A stretch of 64,000 bases of DNA from positions 399,770 through 463,769 of the forward strand of contig CM021317.1 of the NCBI GenBank assembly GCA_010645155.1, written 5' to 3'. Below the pieces are notes generated by a model that was not told the origin of the DNA, ran no database searches, and was given only the letters and a program-made list of their open reading frames with translations. The stretch comes from Tigriopus japonicus (Eukaryota > Arthropoda > Copepoda > Harpacticoida > Harpacticidae). The stretch's first letter is position 1; every line of letters begins with the position of its first letter. This document shows, one piece after another, positions 52,690-62,809 of this stretch. Position numbers and translations under genes: made by a program.

Positions 52690-52781
52690 GTCAAAATGTG
52701 GATTCCATGATCTTCAAGGAAGTGATGCACGAATTGGCAAGGAAATTGGGTCATCTGGGGAAGGATTTTTCAGACACCTGA
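52690..52781 (+). CDS. shakB: shaking-B innexin, terminal coding exon 4
   Basis: Short last exon after a TTCTAG acceptor. It completes a Gly codon and gives GQNVDSMIFKEVMHELARKL, the conserved innexin post-TM4 helix, then a short tail ending at TGA (52779-52781). The summed coding length is 1,092 bases from 15321, that is 363 residues plus stop, very close to the usual shakB length. No AATAAA lies close downstream (the first I noticed is near 55836), so the 3' UTR end is unknown. Unlike the three neighbouring Inx2-like proteins, this tail is short and has no dileucine motif or repeat array. Confidence 0.92.
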
Positions 52782-54635
52782 AACGGGGATATTGGCTGAG
52801 CATCCCTTAACGTGATGAGCTCCTTTTCCCAGCTCCCAGCCCAGCCAAATGTCTCCTATCTCTGATTCTACTACTCCTAAAATGATGAAGATGTTCTGAT
52901 GATCAATGACGGCAATTCATCATGTGCGTCAAGCCAAATAGAATCGAAACCAGCGAACCAGCAACCTCGACCTCACAAGGGATTGTAGAAACCAGCTTGT
53001 GAACCAAGCAGACATAGGGTGACCGACTCTATTTGTTGCTGTCGCTTGAAACCTCCCATCCATGTGAATCATCCCCAATTCATTATTTCAACTCCCACTA
53101 AGTGTGTCGTCATTGTCACCCCTCCAAGACTTCTTTCTATTAGATCAAAACAATTTTCTCACGCCTAGAGTGGGCCCATGCTGATCAAGGCCGTGACCTC
53201 GATTTTAAGGCCAATCGTTCGGAGAGAAGTGCCTGAATTCAAACCATGGACAACAAACTGCCGTGTGGCATTAGAAACCAGACCAAAAATGCCAGCAGGC
53301 AGGGTTGCCGTAGTGTCACTTTGATCTTCAACAACTTGATTGGTCTGTGTTGTGTTCTGTCACGGCCTTTGTATCAGAATGACTTCAGGTCTAGGTGACA
53401 ATTCAAGGTGCTAGAAAATTACATGCAAAAACACTCACTCTATATTTTGTCCAAAAGTGAGTAAGCTAAACACAGTCACACTGGGCATGAACTTGCAAAA
53501 CTTGTGTCCCCAATTAACTAATGCTGTACATTGGAGAAAAGTACGTTTCGCCATGTCTCAACTCTTCCTCAACTGCAAAGCAATGAGCCCAAGGAAGGGT
53601 AGCATCATTCAGAGAAAACAGATGCGTGGTCTTATTTCCTCGGTATCGGACTTGATGGCCGAACCATCAAGGTTCTCCAAGGCCTACAGTGATGCTCACT
53701 CTTGTCAACAATCTGACCACGTTGTTCACATAGCCGTACTCTGCCAAAACGACAAATCTATCCCATAATTTGCTCCACGTGAAAGACAAGGAGGGATAGG
53801 CAAGTGTCCAAGACGAAATATAACCCGAGGAAGAAGTTCATATCCCACTCTGCCGATTGTACTAAGAGCGAATCAAGATCAACCTTTTTTATACTGCCGA
53901 GAGACGTGCGTGTGAATGGGAAATTGGTCTAGATTTGGTCTCAAAACCAAGCGTTTGTTCTAAAACTGATTGAGAATGCGTCTTTGACCATTTCACCGCA
54001 TATTTTCGTCGCTTTACAAATTCATTTGTCTTAAAAAGACAAGACACAACGATTTTGAAACAGTTTAGTTCGAATACGTCCTTCTCTTGATCTCTTGATG
54101 ATGATGGTAATTTGACCTTGAGCAATAACACAGACACACCCACGCCCACATTCCCAAGTCATCAGTCAATATAACGTGTACTTGGAGTTTAATACCGAGA
54201 ACAGAAACAGTTCGGCCTTTCTGAAGGGCTTTTCGAATCCAATTGGTCTCAAATCCGCACCATCCCGGAGGATGTGGCACTCTAACACGCCATTGCATCC
54301 TCTTCGTTGGTCGGAGCTCATCTCTCACCTCCAATATCTATATCTCATCCAATGCTCAACAATCTCAACCAAAAGAATAATCAATCATCCATCATGAAAG
54401 TTATAACACCCAATGTGTGTCTGTTTTGATCTCTCACAACCGCGCAAAACTGATGGTCAAATTCGAGAATTCAAGATGAGTCAAAACCAACGACGATTGA
54501 CACCGTTGCTGCTGCTGCTGCCGATGGAAACCTCCATTGAGAACAAGCAAAACGAAGGACCCGTCAATACATGAAGAGTATGTCTTTTAGAATGATAGAG
54601 CAGCAATTCAATGACTACTTCGCGGATTTGTATTC

Positions 54636-54687
54636 ATCATCATCATTATTATAACTATTACTATTATTATTACCAATATTATTATGT
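54636..54687. repeat. (CAT)n/(ATT)n trinucleotide tract
   Basis: CAT units pass into imperfect TAT/ATT units over about 50 bp, downstream of shakB. Confidence 0.75.
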
Positions 54688-56715
54688 ACTTAGAGAAGAA
54701 AACACTGAGAATTACAGCCTACATGTAAATAGCTATTGTCGCCAGGATGATAATATCGAGTTCAAGTTAGGTACAATCTACAACATTCAAATATTTCACA
54801 GAAATGTTGCCTTTTTAGAACATTGTGTAATTACTACCATGCCTATTCTCAATTGAACATCACCAACACTAAAAGCCAAGCCCATTTCAGATTCGTTTCT
54901 TTTGCACTCCCTGAAGTTTCAAATGTCTTAACCCCTGGTAACAACCATCCAATTTTCTTCAAATTTTGGTCCCTTAAAAATCACCTTTATGTTTCCATTT
55001 CAACCCTGGCAACCAGTCGTTGTCTACACAACTTAGATTGGATCTGTTTAGCAATGTTCTTAATTGACCGCCAAGTGATATTGCGTTTGTTGTGGATTTG
55101 GCACAAGCTTTCGTTTTCGAAACAGGGTGACTATTTCCCTGAAGACTGAGACAGATGAATTTTGAGCACAGGCCTTCTTCTCTTCCACATTGGTCAATGA
55201 TTGATGATAAAAGCGATATCTGAAATAGTGCCCATCGACTTTCTAACTTGCCCATTTCCTTCCTTTTACCCAATTTGGTTCCGACCCAATTCATTTGGCC
55301 TAGAACTCTAGACATTTGTCAATGGAAACATCCCAGAAAGCGGACTTCAGATCAGAGTTAAGTTGAGTTCGATTTTTGACCCAGTTTGCGTCGATCGTTT
55401 AAGATTTATTTATTTTCCCTTTCAACCAATACCTATGGCACGCCCCCTCTCATCCCTCGGCCATAGTTTTTTTCAAACTGCCACTCGACCCCCATAACAC
55501 TTAACTTCGATTTGTTTGAAGAAAGTGTTCCTGTGATTAGTCCTTAACAAACACCATCACCAGTCCATAGAGTGAACACAAAACTAGGTTTGCCCACCTT
55601 TCCTTGAACAGACTGTCAACCAAAGCTGCGTTTTGATTCGTTTTCAGACAAAGCAACATTCCATAACTAAGATGGCCCATCATTTAAGCAACTTAGGTTT
55701 TTTTTTTACTTTGAAGATCAAACCCGTACAGATTCCTTCCTATTTCGTGACCTATCCATTTTTTCATTGAAAATTTTTCCCAGTTTTGTTCTGCAAACTT
55801 AGTCGAACCTCACCAATCATTTCTGAAAAGTATTGAATAAAAAATGCAAAGTGGGCAAACTGCAAAAAGAGACAACACTGATGACGAATTACCATGAAGA
55901 TGACGACCATCCCCATGGCCGGGGGTAAGTCGATTCAAGAATGAATGCTGCCTATATTTTGAGTGTGAACCATATATATCCCGGTTGAGAATAAAATGTT
56001 AAGTAAAAACTGGTACACCTTCTGGACACGTGTTTGATTTTTCCGCTTAGACTTTATCGTGATTTGCTTTGCAGGTCCAATTTTATAGCGGTCTTTTCAC
56101 CGTATCAAATATTAGTCGTGTCGACGAATACTTTTGCCCTAAAATTTAACGTGGTCATTTCAGTTTTGAGAATACGTTTTCCCAATCGATACGTTAAATT
56201 ATTTCGCTTTACATGTTTGGAATTTGGAACATAGGGATCTATTTTGATTGACTCAGAACCGCAGATGTAAATACATCTACAAATCAAGATGATAGTAAGT
56301 ATCGATATAAATAGTAAGCGTCTTTAAAATCTATGAAATAGCTGTTTGTTTGGGCAAAGTTGTGCCAAACAATTCAACGAATCCTTAGCGATTTCTATAA
56401 AAAAAACCCTTCGTTTCAGTCTATTTAACCCAAAATTTTCAAAACTTTTGAACATAATGCGCCATTTATTCACTCTACTAAATGTTTAGCAAAAGTCTAG
56501 TACAATACATTAGTTTGGTCCGACTGCATCGAAAAAATCAACACAAGAACTTTGGCACAAGTTTGTTGTATTTCTTTTTCTAAACAAAAAAAGACATGTT
56601 TCCAAATGCAAGCAAAACCATCATCTATCTCAATCGAATCAATTATCGTCCATTCATGGGTGATGGCGCAACCATTTACATTGATCTCCTCCCTTCTTCC
56701 AAAAAAAGCGTTTGT

Positions 56716-56721
56716 TTTATT
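56716..56721 (-). terminator. Putative polyadenylation signal of inxB
   Basis: AATAAA on the minus strand, 95 bases beyond the inxB stop codon. The position fits a short 3' UTR, but the hexamer is common in AT-rich DNA. Confidence 0.45.
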
Positions 56722-56816
56722 TATATCGAAAAGTCAATCATTGCTAAACATAGATTAAAGCATATGTGCTTAAATTCCAAAATATGTTATAACTTTAGAG
56801 AGAGCATCTTGGCGTC

Positions 56817-58472
56817 TCATTTTTCCCCATCTGAACGTTTGTCCACGTTTTCCACTTGAGTTGCAGTCGTGACCTTCTCAACTGGTTTCGTAGGTTCTGC
56901 CGATGTTGTTGTTGCAAAAGCCGTTTCTTTTTCTTCTGCTTTGACGGTTTCCGGTAATGTCGATGTTGCAATTGTTTTCATTTCTGTTGGTTTGATGGGT
57001 TCAGATGTATCTGCATTTCCAAAAGACTTTTCATTGGATGGTTGCTTTGAATGATCTTCAGTGGCGCTTGATTCAGTAGAATCGACGGAGGAAGGTGTTA
57101 CGACTTCGGATTTAGTCGCACCATCGTTCGAGTTATGCGAAGTTGGTGCTTGAGCTAAATGAGTTGTATCACCATATGTTTGCATCTTCAAATTTTGCAT
57201 TTCAATGATTTTGTCCAATTTTTCACCCTCAGAAGAACTTCGACTTGAAAGCAGAGGAAGGTATTCTACGTCATTTATATGATTTCGTGCTTTGAAGAGG
57301 CTCTGGCTTGATTGAGAATCATCTCTGTGCTCAATCCGCACAAAATCGTCTTTTTTTGACTTATCTTTATATTGATCAAGGGTTTCTCCCTGTTTATTCC
57401 CTTTCCTCCTCAACATTTCATGAACAAATTCGCCAAAAATGAACGAATCAATGTTCCGAGCTAAAAGGTGAAGCAAAAACCAATCGCCTATATCAGGGAA
57501 GTCTGTTGAAAGTTGTCTCACATCACTCTGGTCACACACTCCGGCTTGCCAACAGAGAATGGAATCCCGAAATGATGGACTGAAAATCACAGCAAGTCGG
57601 TATACAAAATGCAGAATGGTGATGACGCTCAAAATGATGAAGTAGAACCATAAGAAGACGTAGATTTTCTCATTGATGATGTTCAAAGGTAAGATGCAAA
57701 GACCGTCAAATTTTTCAATGGTGCCTGATGGACCAAATTTGTGAAACGTACACTTGGCCACTTTGGGAAACACACGATCCATTGGATCACTTTTGTCACT
57801 GAGGTCTTTTTCCGAAAAACTGATGACCTCTGATCCATACTTTGAGAACTCTCCTCCCAAGAAGAGGTTGGTAAAGAAAATCTGTCCCACAATATTGACC
57901 AAATTGAGAAACTCGCAAATGAAGAACTTGTAAGCATATCGGGTGTGTTTTGTCTCGTTGCGTCTCAAGTACTCCACTAGTAATGTCAATCGGTCATTTT
58001 TGTTAGTTTCGTCCATAATTGGCACTGCCAAACCTCCGGCGAGTTGTTGCATTTTTCCATCTTCCAAAAATTTCCAAATGTAATGAGGAAAGTAGAACAA
58101 GAGGGTTTGAAAAAAAAGAGTAAGAGCCACCCATTGGTAGTATTTATGGTAACGAAAACTATCTTCATCTTCTTGCTCATTGGTGGGCGATCTTACACCA
58201 GGATGAGCAACATCATATCCTTCCTTGCCAAGATCTGATCCGGGAATGGAGAAAGTAGAATGAATCCAACAATAGGTGTCCATAACATTTTGAGGGATCT
58301 CTTCGACGATGCAATCAATGGGATCGCCAAGATATTGCCTGGCGGTCACTAAAATAGCACTTCCCAACAGGATTATAAAGGTGAGCTTGTAATGGAGACG
58401 AAAAACTTCGTCGTCGATGCATATTTTTGGGAGCTTGATAGAACCCTTAACCGAGCCAAAGAGGTCAAACAT
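56817..58472 (-). CDS. Inx2-type innexin, intronless (inxB)
   Basis: Gap-junction channel subunit of 551 residues in a single exon. I took the ATG at 58472 (MFDLFGSVKG); only a TTG lies further upstream in frame. It has loop-1 GDPIDC and VMDTYCWI cysteines, YYQW leading into TM2, FLNLVNIVGQIFF of TM3, loop-2 [11 protein letters not shown] and DGLC, TM4 FLWFYFIILSVITI, and IGDWF. The core is nearly identical to inxA and inxC. The roughly 200-residue tail is Ser/Thr/Glu-rich, has an EYLPLL acidic dileucine motif at 403-408, and ends in a Thr/Ala/Glu/Lys-rich stretch with PSNEK and KPTEM. The tail is unrelated to the inxA repeats but partly matches the DNA beyond the inxC stop. A probable transposon begins 64 bp upstream of the ATG, so its promoter may be displaced or transposon-derived. 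Confidence 0.96.
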   Translation of the reverse strand: MFDLFGSVKGSIKLPKICIDDEVFRLHYKLTFIILLGSAILVTARQYLGDPIDCIVEEIPQNVMDTYCWIHSTFSIPGSDLGKEGYDVAHPGVRSPTNEQEDEDSFRYHKYYQWVALTLFFQTLLFYFPHYIWKFLEDGKMQQLAGGLAVPIMDETNKNDRLTLLVEYLRRNETKHTRYAYKFFICEFLNLVNIVGQIFFTNLFLGGEFSKYGSEVISFSEKDLSDKSDPMDRVFPKVAKCTFHKFGPSGTIEKFDGLCILPLNIINEKIYVFLWFYFIILSVITILHFVYRLAVIFSPSFRDSILCWQAGVCDQSDVRQLSTDFPDIGDWFLLHLLARNIDSFIFGEFVHEMLRRKGNKQGETLDQYKDKSKKDDFVRIEHRDDSQSSQSLFKARNHINDVEYLPLLSSRSSSEGEKLDKIIEMQNLKMQTYGDTTHLAQAPTSHNSNDGATKSEVVTPSSVDSTESSATEDHSKQPSNEKSFGNADTSEPIKPTEMKTIATSTLPETVKAEEKETAFATTTSAEPTKPVEKVTTATQVENVDKRSDGEK

Positions 58473-58536
58473 GCTCGAGTTCAAACCCTAACTGGCGAAG
58501 ACAAAGTGATTACATGAAGAGCAACCCACTTTGGAG

Positions 58537-60139
58537 CAGCGTTGCCGAGTCCCAGGGAGAGCTTGCAGCCAAATTTCAGGTCCAAATTTGCCTTTTAGTG
58601 GCCAAAATTAGTAAAAAGTTGCCACTTGGCAGCCTTTTTTCCCTATATATTTATAGTTCCTTTCGCCAACGAATTGCCAATTTCAGTAGCACTTCTGAGC
58701 ATATTTTTTCAAAAATTTCATTTTTTTGTGGAATTTTTGTTATGTGGGGGCTGGAGAGTGTCTTTCTCCGACCAACTAAGTCAGTCATAACTCAACCACT
58801 TTTTTGAAAGGCAATGCTATGCCCTTTATCACAATGACTCAGCGTATGTGGGAATTGATTACCATGTCAAAGTTTTCTTGAGAAAGAAGTAAGGGAGAAG
58901 AATCAAATCAGAGACACATTTCATTATAAGAAATAGCACTTACCACCTCTCCTCCCTAATTGAAAAGACACAATGCAAAATTGAGGTGATGTGACGAACC
59001 ACAAGTACCTACAAGATACATTAGAGGAGATAATGGTTTATGGCAATTAATCAAAGCGCGACCGAGCTAAGTTTGGATTCGTGGGATCCCCCTCCCTTGT
59101 CTAAAGGATACTTGCCTCAAATGGCAGCGCGATGTAAAATTCAAAACTGTCTCTGATGCTTTAAGAATATGATAGATTCAACCGCAATGAGTGACTATGT
59201 AAATATATCCAAGGAATGAGATAGCTTTCAATAAAGTTTATTATTTAATTGTTTTTGGCAAAAAGCTCTGAAACTGCGTTAGCTTTGATTGAAGATTTCA
59301 AAAACATGTTCTCATCCTTTCCCAAACATCATCAGAAGAAGGCAAAGAGATAAATTGAATACAACGGCAAAAAGAAGTTTTTGAAGTTAAAAGTGTAGCA
59401 AAAAACTCCGCCTAAAAATTGCTAAAAAAAGTTTCCTCCACTCAATTTGTCATTTAAAAAGCCAAATTCAGTTGGTCTAATTTTTCAGTCGGCAAATAGA
59501 CCAAAATATTTTGGACTCGTTCTTTCACCTTGGAAAAATTGACCTTTCTTTTAGGTCACATTCAAACTCCAAAACAATTTTTTTGGTCTGAAAATCGCGG
59601 AAAAAGTGTTTTGTGCCTGAAATTTCTATAAAATGCAAAAATAAGTCCATAATAAGTTGTAAAGCCATAAATTGTTTTTCGGGTCAAAATACCAGAATTA
59701 TTTTTAGTCTAAAATAAAAACTTTTTAATCCTCGCTCTAATCATACGGAATTTCAAAAGGTGATTTAACATATTAAAAATCTAGCATTACCTTAAAAAAT
59801 TGCCCTTCCATCATTCCATTGTTTTAGATATTTCAGACACCACAATTCAATGCAGTCATGAAAAGCATAATCTTTTGGCTTAGGTCAGAAGTTGTTAAAA
59901 GGTCTTGCTTGGAAATAAGCCTTTGACTAGGGGCCAAAAAGTTTCAAAAGTTACGATTTTGCAACCACTTTGCCTGTTTCTGTACTGTAAGATTTCAGAA
60001 GTTGCCATTGATGTTGCCAAACTTGGCAAAGCGGCTCTTTACTTCATTTCTCTTGTGGTTGCTCAATTTCAAAAATTGCCACTTTTGGCAAATTTTGCCG
60101 CCGCAGGGGGCACCTGCAACAGCAACACTGCTTTCACTG
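58537..60139. mobile_element. Probable hAT-like non-autonomous element immediately upstream of inxB
   Basis: Flanked by a perfect 8-bp direct repeat, CTTTGGAG (58529-58536 and 60140-60147). The left end reads CAGCGTTGCCGAG. The right end, on the other strand, reads CAGTGAAAG and then CAGTGTTGCTG, a related terminus with either a short inserted or a repeated end. Both subterminal regions are full of TTGCCA/AATTTGCC/TGGCAA motifs in opposite orientation. There is no credible transposase frame in 1.6 kb. The 8-bp duplication and CAG...CTG ends point to hAT. The imperfect right terminus lowers confidence. Confidence 0.5.
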
Positions 60140-60180
60140 CTTTGGAGTGGAGTGTGATGTGAAAATAATCTTATCTTGTT

Positions 60181-60196
60181 CACCACCACCACCACC
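60181..60196. repeat. (ACC)n microsatellite
   Basis: Five ACC units just outside the probable transposon, followed shortly by a run of about eleven T (60223-60233). Confidence 0.75.
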
Positions 60197-61204
60197 CCAA
60201 ATCTTGTCTTTTCTTCGTACTTTTTTTTTTTGACACAAACCTATAACGTAACGAGGTCGCACTTGGAGACCGTTTAGCAAAATATTAGGAGGGGTCGCTC
60301 AATCCACTTTTTTCGGCGATGTCCTATAGGATCAAAGACTGGGTGGTCAAAATGTTTATCTAGCTGACATCTACATCAGACCTTGCTCCTCCACCTATAA
60401 CCTATAACTCACAGTAATTCAAAAAAAAGCCAATGTCCAAGGATGTGTTTAAAAAATGTCGCAATAAAGACTATTATCATCTTACTATAAAAATGTTTAT
60501 AGAACAAACTGGTAAGCTAAACTCCGAAATGTTACGTGATATTTGTTTCTGCAAAATTGATCGTGGATCAAATATTAATTACAGGGTCGTTTTTTTGCAA
60601 TCTTTTTTGTATACCCCTCGAAGCGTATATTTTGTAGGAGTGCCATTCCCTCAATCGTTTTTCTATTTGGTGTGCAAAATTGAAATTTCAATCAACCGAC
60701 TGTGCTTAGCTCCTTTGCTATTAAATCCTGCAAGAACATGTCGAACTCGTTCAATACTACCTGCTCTAGCCTGCGTTTTCAGAGCTCATAACTTTTGACT
60801 CAGACCTCCTTTTGAAATGAAATTTAAAACATGTAGCAAGTGTTTAACAGCCCCGGTCTCTTTGTTGGTGTGTTTAAACCAAATTTCCTAACCATCAGAA
60901 TGGACGTCCACGTCCCTATTTGGCAAGGTTTTTATCCAAGAGTAGAAATGAAAGGTGTGCCAATTTCAAACGTTAGTCCCAATGTCACTGGCCATCTTAT
61001 GTATGTTAGTTCCTTAGTTCCGTGGCAAATTGTCTACTAAACAAACCAAGTAAGTTTATATTGGAATAAAAAAATGGCTAATAATCTTGGAAACCGGGAA
61101 AAACGGCTAATCTATTACACTTGGGATATTCATTTTGAAAAATATTGGTTGATTATACTTAAAAGACAAATAAAAGACAAAATGTTTCAAAGGAAGTTGC
61201 TACC

Positions 61205-61417
61205 TTACTCGCGTGAGGAAAACTTGTTTGCCCCATCTGGACACTTTTCAACATCAATTTGAATTGGATCTATTCCCATCGTTCCCATATCTGTTGGTTT
61301 GACAGCTTCCGGTGGTGGTGGTTGTGGTGGTGCTGCCCCTGCAATTGTTCCCCTCTCAACTGATTTGGTACGTTCTGGTGTAAATATTGTCTCCGCAAGT
61401 TTTTCATTAGAAGGATC
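61205..61417 (-). pseudogene. Open, homologous C-tail segment beyond the inxC stop
   Basis: Immediately after the inxC TAA, 70 codons continue in the same frame to a TAA at 61205-61207. The segment starts DPSNEKLAE, has KPTDM and ends with a VEKCPDG-like stretch. inxB has PSNEK, KPTEM and VENVDKRSDG in the same order. A Pro-rich run (PPQPPPP) is unique to it. This is either the remnant of a tail lost by one nonsense change or a readthrough extension; no indel is needed. Confidence 0.7.
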
Positions 61418-62809
61418 TTAATTGTATTTGGATTCCGTGGAGTTAACGGAGGGAAGGGCTGCAATTTCATCTTCATCTGGACAATCCTTAATTTCAGCTA
61501 ATTCATCTGCCAGATCTCGGTAGTTTATGTTCTTTTTACTTTCCCTTGGACTTGACGGGGGCGAAAATTTTATCAAAGGAATATTTTCTTTGCCATCTTC
61601 ACAATTTGCGGGTTTGAAAGGGTTTTGCGTTTTCGGAAAGTCACAACTGTCTTGTTCTTGCGTTTCTCCCACATTATGATCGTTTTCCTCTCCATCAACT
61701 TTCTTCAAAAATATTTCGGAAATAAACTCACTGAAGATAGAGGAGTCAATATTCCGAGCAAAGAGGCAAAGCACGAACCAGTCGCCTAAATCAGGGTAGT
61801 CCTGGGGAAAATTTGTGAATTCAATTGGAACTTTCCGAGCTAGAATGATGTTGCGATATGATGGAATGAAAATCGTGGCTAATCGGTTCACAAAATGCAG
61901 AATAGTGATGACGCTCAAAATGATGAAGTAGAACCATAAGAAGACGTAGATTTTCTCATTGATGATGTTCAACGGTAGGATGCAAAGACCGTCAAACTTT
62001 TCAATGGTGCCTGATGGACCAAATTTGTGAAACGTACACTTGGCCACTTTGGGAAACACGCGATCCATTGGATCACCTCTGTCACTGAGGTCTTTTTCCG
62101 AAATACTGATGACCTCTGATCCATACTTTGAGAACTCTCCTCCCAAGAAGAAGTCGGTAAAGAAAATCTGTCCCACAATATTGCCCAAATTGAGAAACTC
62201 GCAAAGGAAAAATTTGTAGGCGTACCAATTGTGTCTTCCCTTGTTGCGTCTCAAGTACTCCACTAGTAATGTCAATCGGTCATTTTTGTTAGTTTCGTCC
62301 ATAATTGGCACTGCCAAACCTCCGGCGAGTAGTTGCATTTTTCCATCTTCCAAAAATTTCCAAATGTAATGAGGAAGGTAGAACCAGAGGGTTTGAAAAA
62401 GAAGAGTAAAAGCCACCCATTGGTAGTATTTATGGTTACGTAAACTCTCTTGTTCTTCTTGACCGTTGATAGGTGGGCCTACCCCAGGATGAGCAAGACC
62501 ATACCCGTCTTGACCGATGATAGGTGGGCCTACACCAGGATGGGCAAAATCATATCCCTTTCTGCCAAGATCTGATCCGGAAATGGAGAAAGTAGAATGA
62601 ATCCAACAATAGGTGTCCATAACATCTTGAGGGATCTCTTCAACGATGCAATCGATAGGATCGCCAAGATATTGCCTGGCCGTCACTAAAATGGCACTCC
62701 CTAACAGGACAACAAAAGTGAGCTTGTAATGGAGACGAAAAACCCAGTCGTCGATGCAGATTTTTGGGAGTTGGATTTTTTCCTTAACTTCGTCAAAGAG
62801 ATCAAACAT
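61418..62809 (-). CDS. Inx2-type innexin, intronless, tail cut by a stop codon (inxC)
   Basis: Gap-junction channel subunit of 463 residues in one exon, starting at ATG 62809 (MFDLFDEVKE); only a TTG lies upstream in frame. It carries all innexin landmarks: GDPIDC and VMDTYCWI in loop 1, [23 protein letters not shown] and DGLC in loop 2, FLWFYFIIL in TM4, and LGDWF. Loop 1 is longer than in inxA and inxB because of a 17-residue tandem duplication. The tail has an ENIPLI motif at 408-413 and is acidic further on. The frame stops at TAA (61418-61420), but the next 70 codons stay open in the same frame and resemble the end of the inxB tail. So the protein is truncated relative to its ancestor, or reads through. 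Confidence 0.94.
   Translation of the reverse strand: MFDLFDEVKEKIQLPKICIDDWVFRLHYKLTFVVLLGSAILVTARQYLGDPIDCIVEEIPQDVMDTYCWIHSTFSISGSDLGRKGYDFAHPGVGPPIIGQDGYGLAHPGVGPPINGQEEQESLRNHKYYQWVAFTLLFQTLWFYLPHYIWKFLEDGKMQLLAGGLAVPIMDETNKNDRLTLLVEYLRRNKGRHNWYAYKFFLCEFLNLGNIVGQIFFTDFFLGGEFSKYGSEVISISEKDLSDRGDPMDRVFPKVAKCTFHKFGPSGTIEKFDGLCILPLNIINEKIYVFLWFYFIILSVITILHFVNRLATIFIPSYRNIILARKVPIEFTNFPQDYPDLGDWFVLCLFARNIDSSIFSEFISEIFLKKVDGEENDHNVGETQEQDSCDFPKTQNPFKPANCEDGKENIPLIKFSPPSSPRESKKNINYRDLADELAEIKDCPDEDEIAALPSVNSTESKYN
62458..62559 (-). repeat. 51-bp tandem duplication in inxC extracellular loop 1
   Basis: Two adjacent 51-bp units (62458-62508 and 62509-62559) encode two 17-residue copies built around GY-AHPGVGPPI-GQ. 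inxA and inxB have one copy (AHPGVGPPP / AHPGVRSP). The frame is kept, and the added residues lie between the loop-1 cysteine pair and TM2. Confidence 0.92.

Larger units (their letters stand above)
52782..56816. other. Non-coding region between shakB and inxB (tail to tail)
   Basis: The 3' ends of shakB (plus) and inxB (minus) face each other here. No gene is seen. It includes an ATT/CAT-rich trinucleotide stretch (54636-54687), a reversed CAGGGTTGCC motif (53300-53309) and an AATAAA on the plus strand near 55836 that could serve a long shakB 3' UTR. The last kilobase before inxB is AT-rich. Confidence 0.5.
58473..61204. other. Intergenic region between inxB and inxC
   Basis: About 2.7 kb. 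Most of the first 1.67 kb is a probable hAT-like element (58537-60139). The rest is AT-rich with an ACC microsatellite (60181-60196) and a T run (60223-60233). Short plus-strand frames at 60433-61040 match no family I recognise. The inxB promoter must lie in or beyond the transposon. Confidence 0.5.

Noticed and set aside
60433..61262. Three plus-strand frames between inxB and inxC
   Set aside because: No known domain, no joining splice sites with matching phase, and AT-rich chance frames are expected here.
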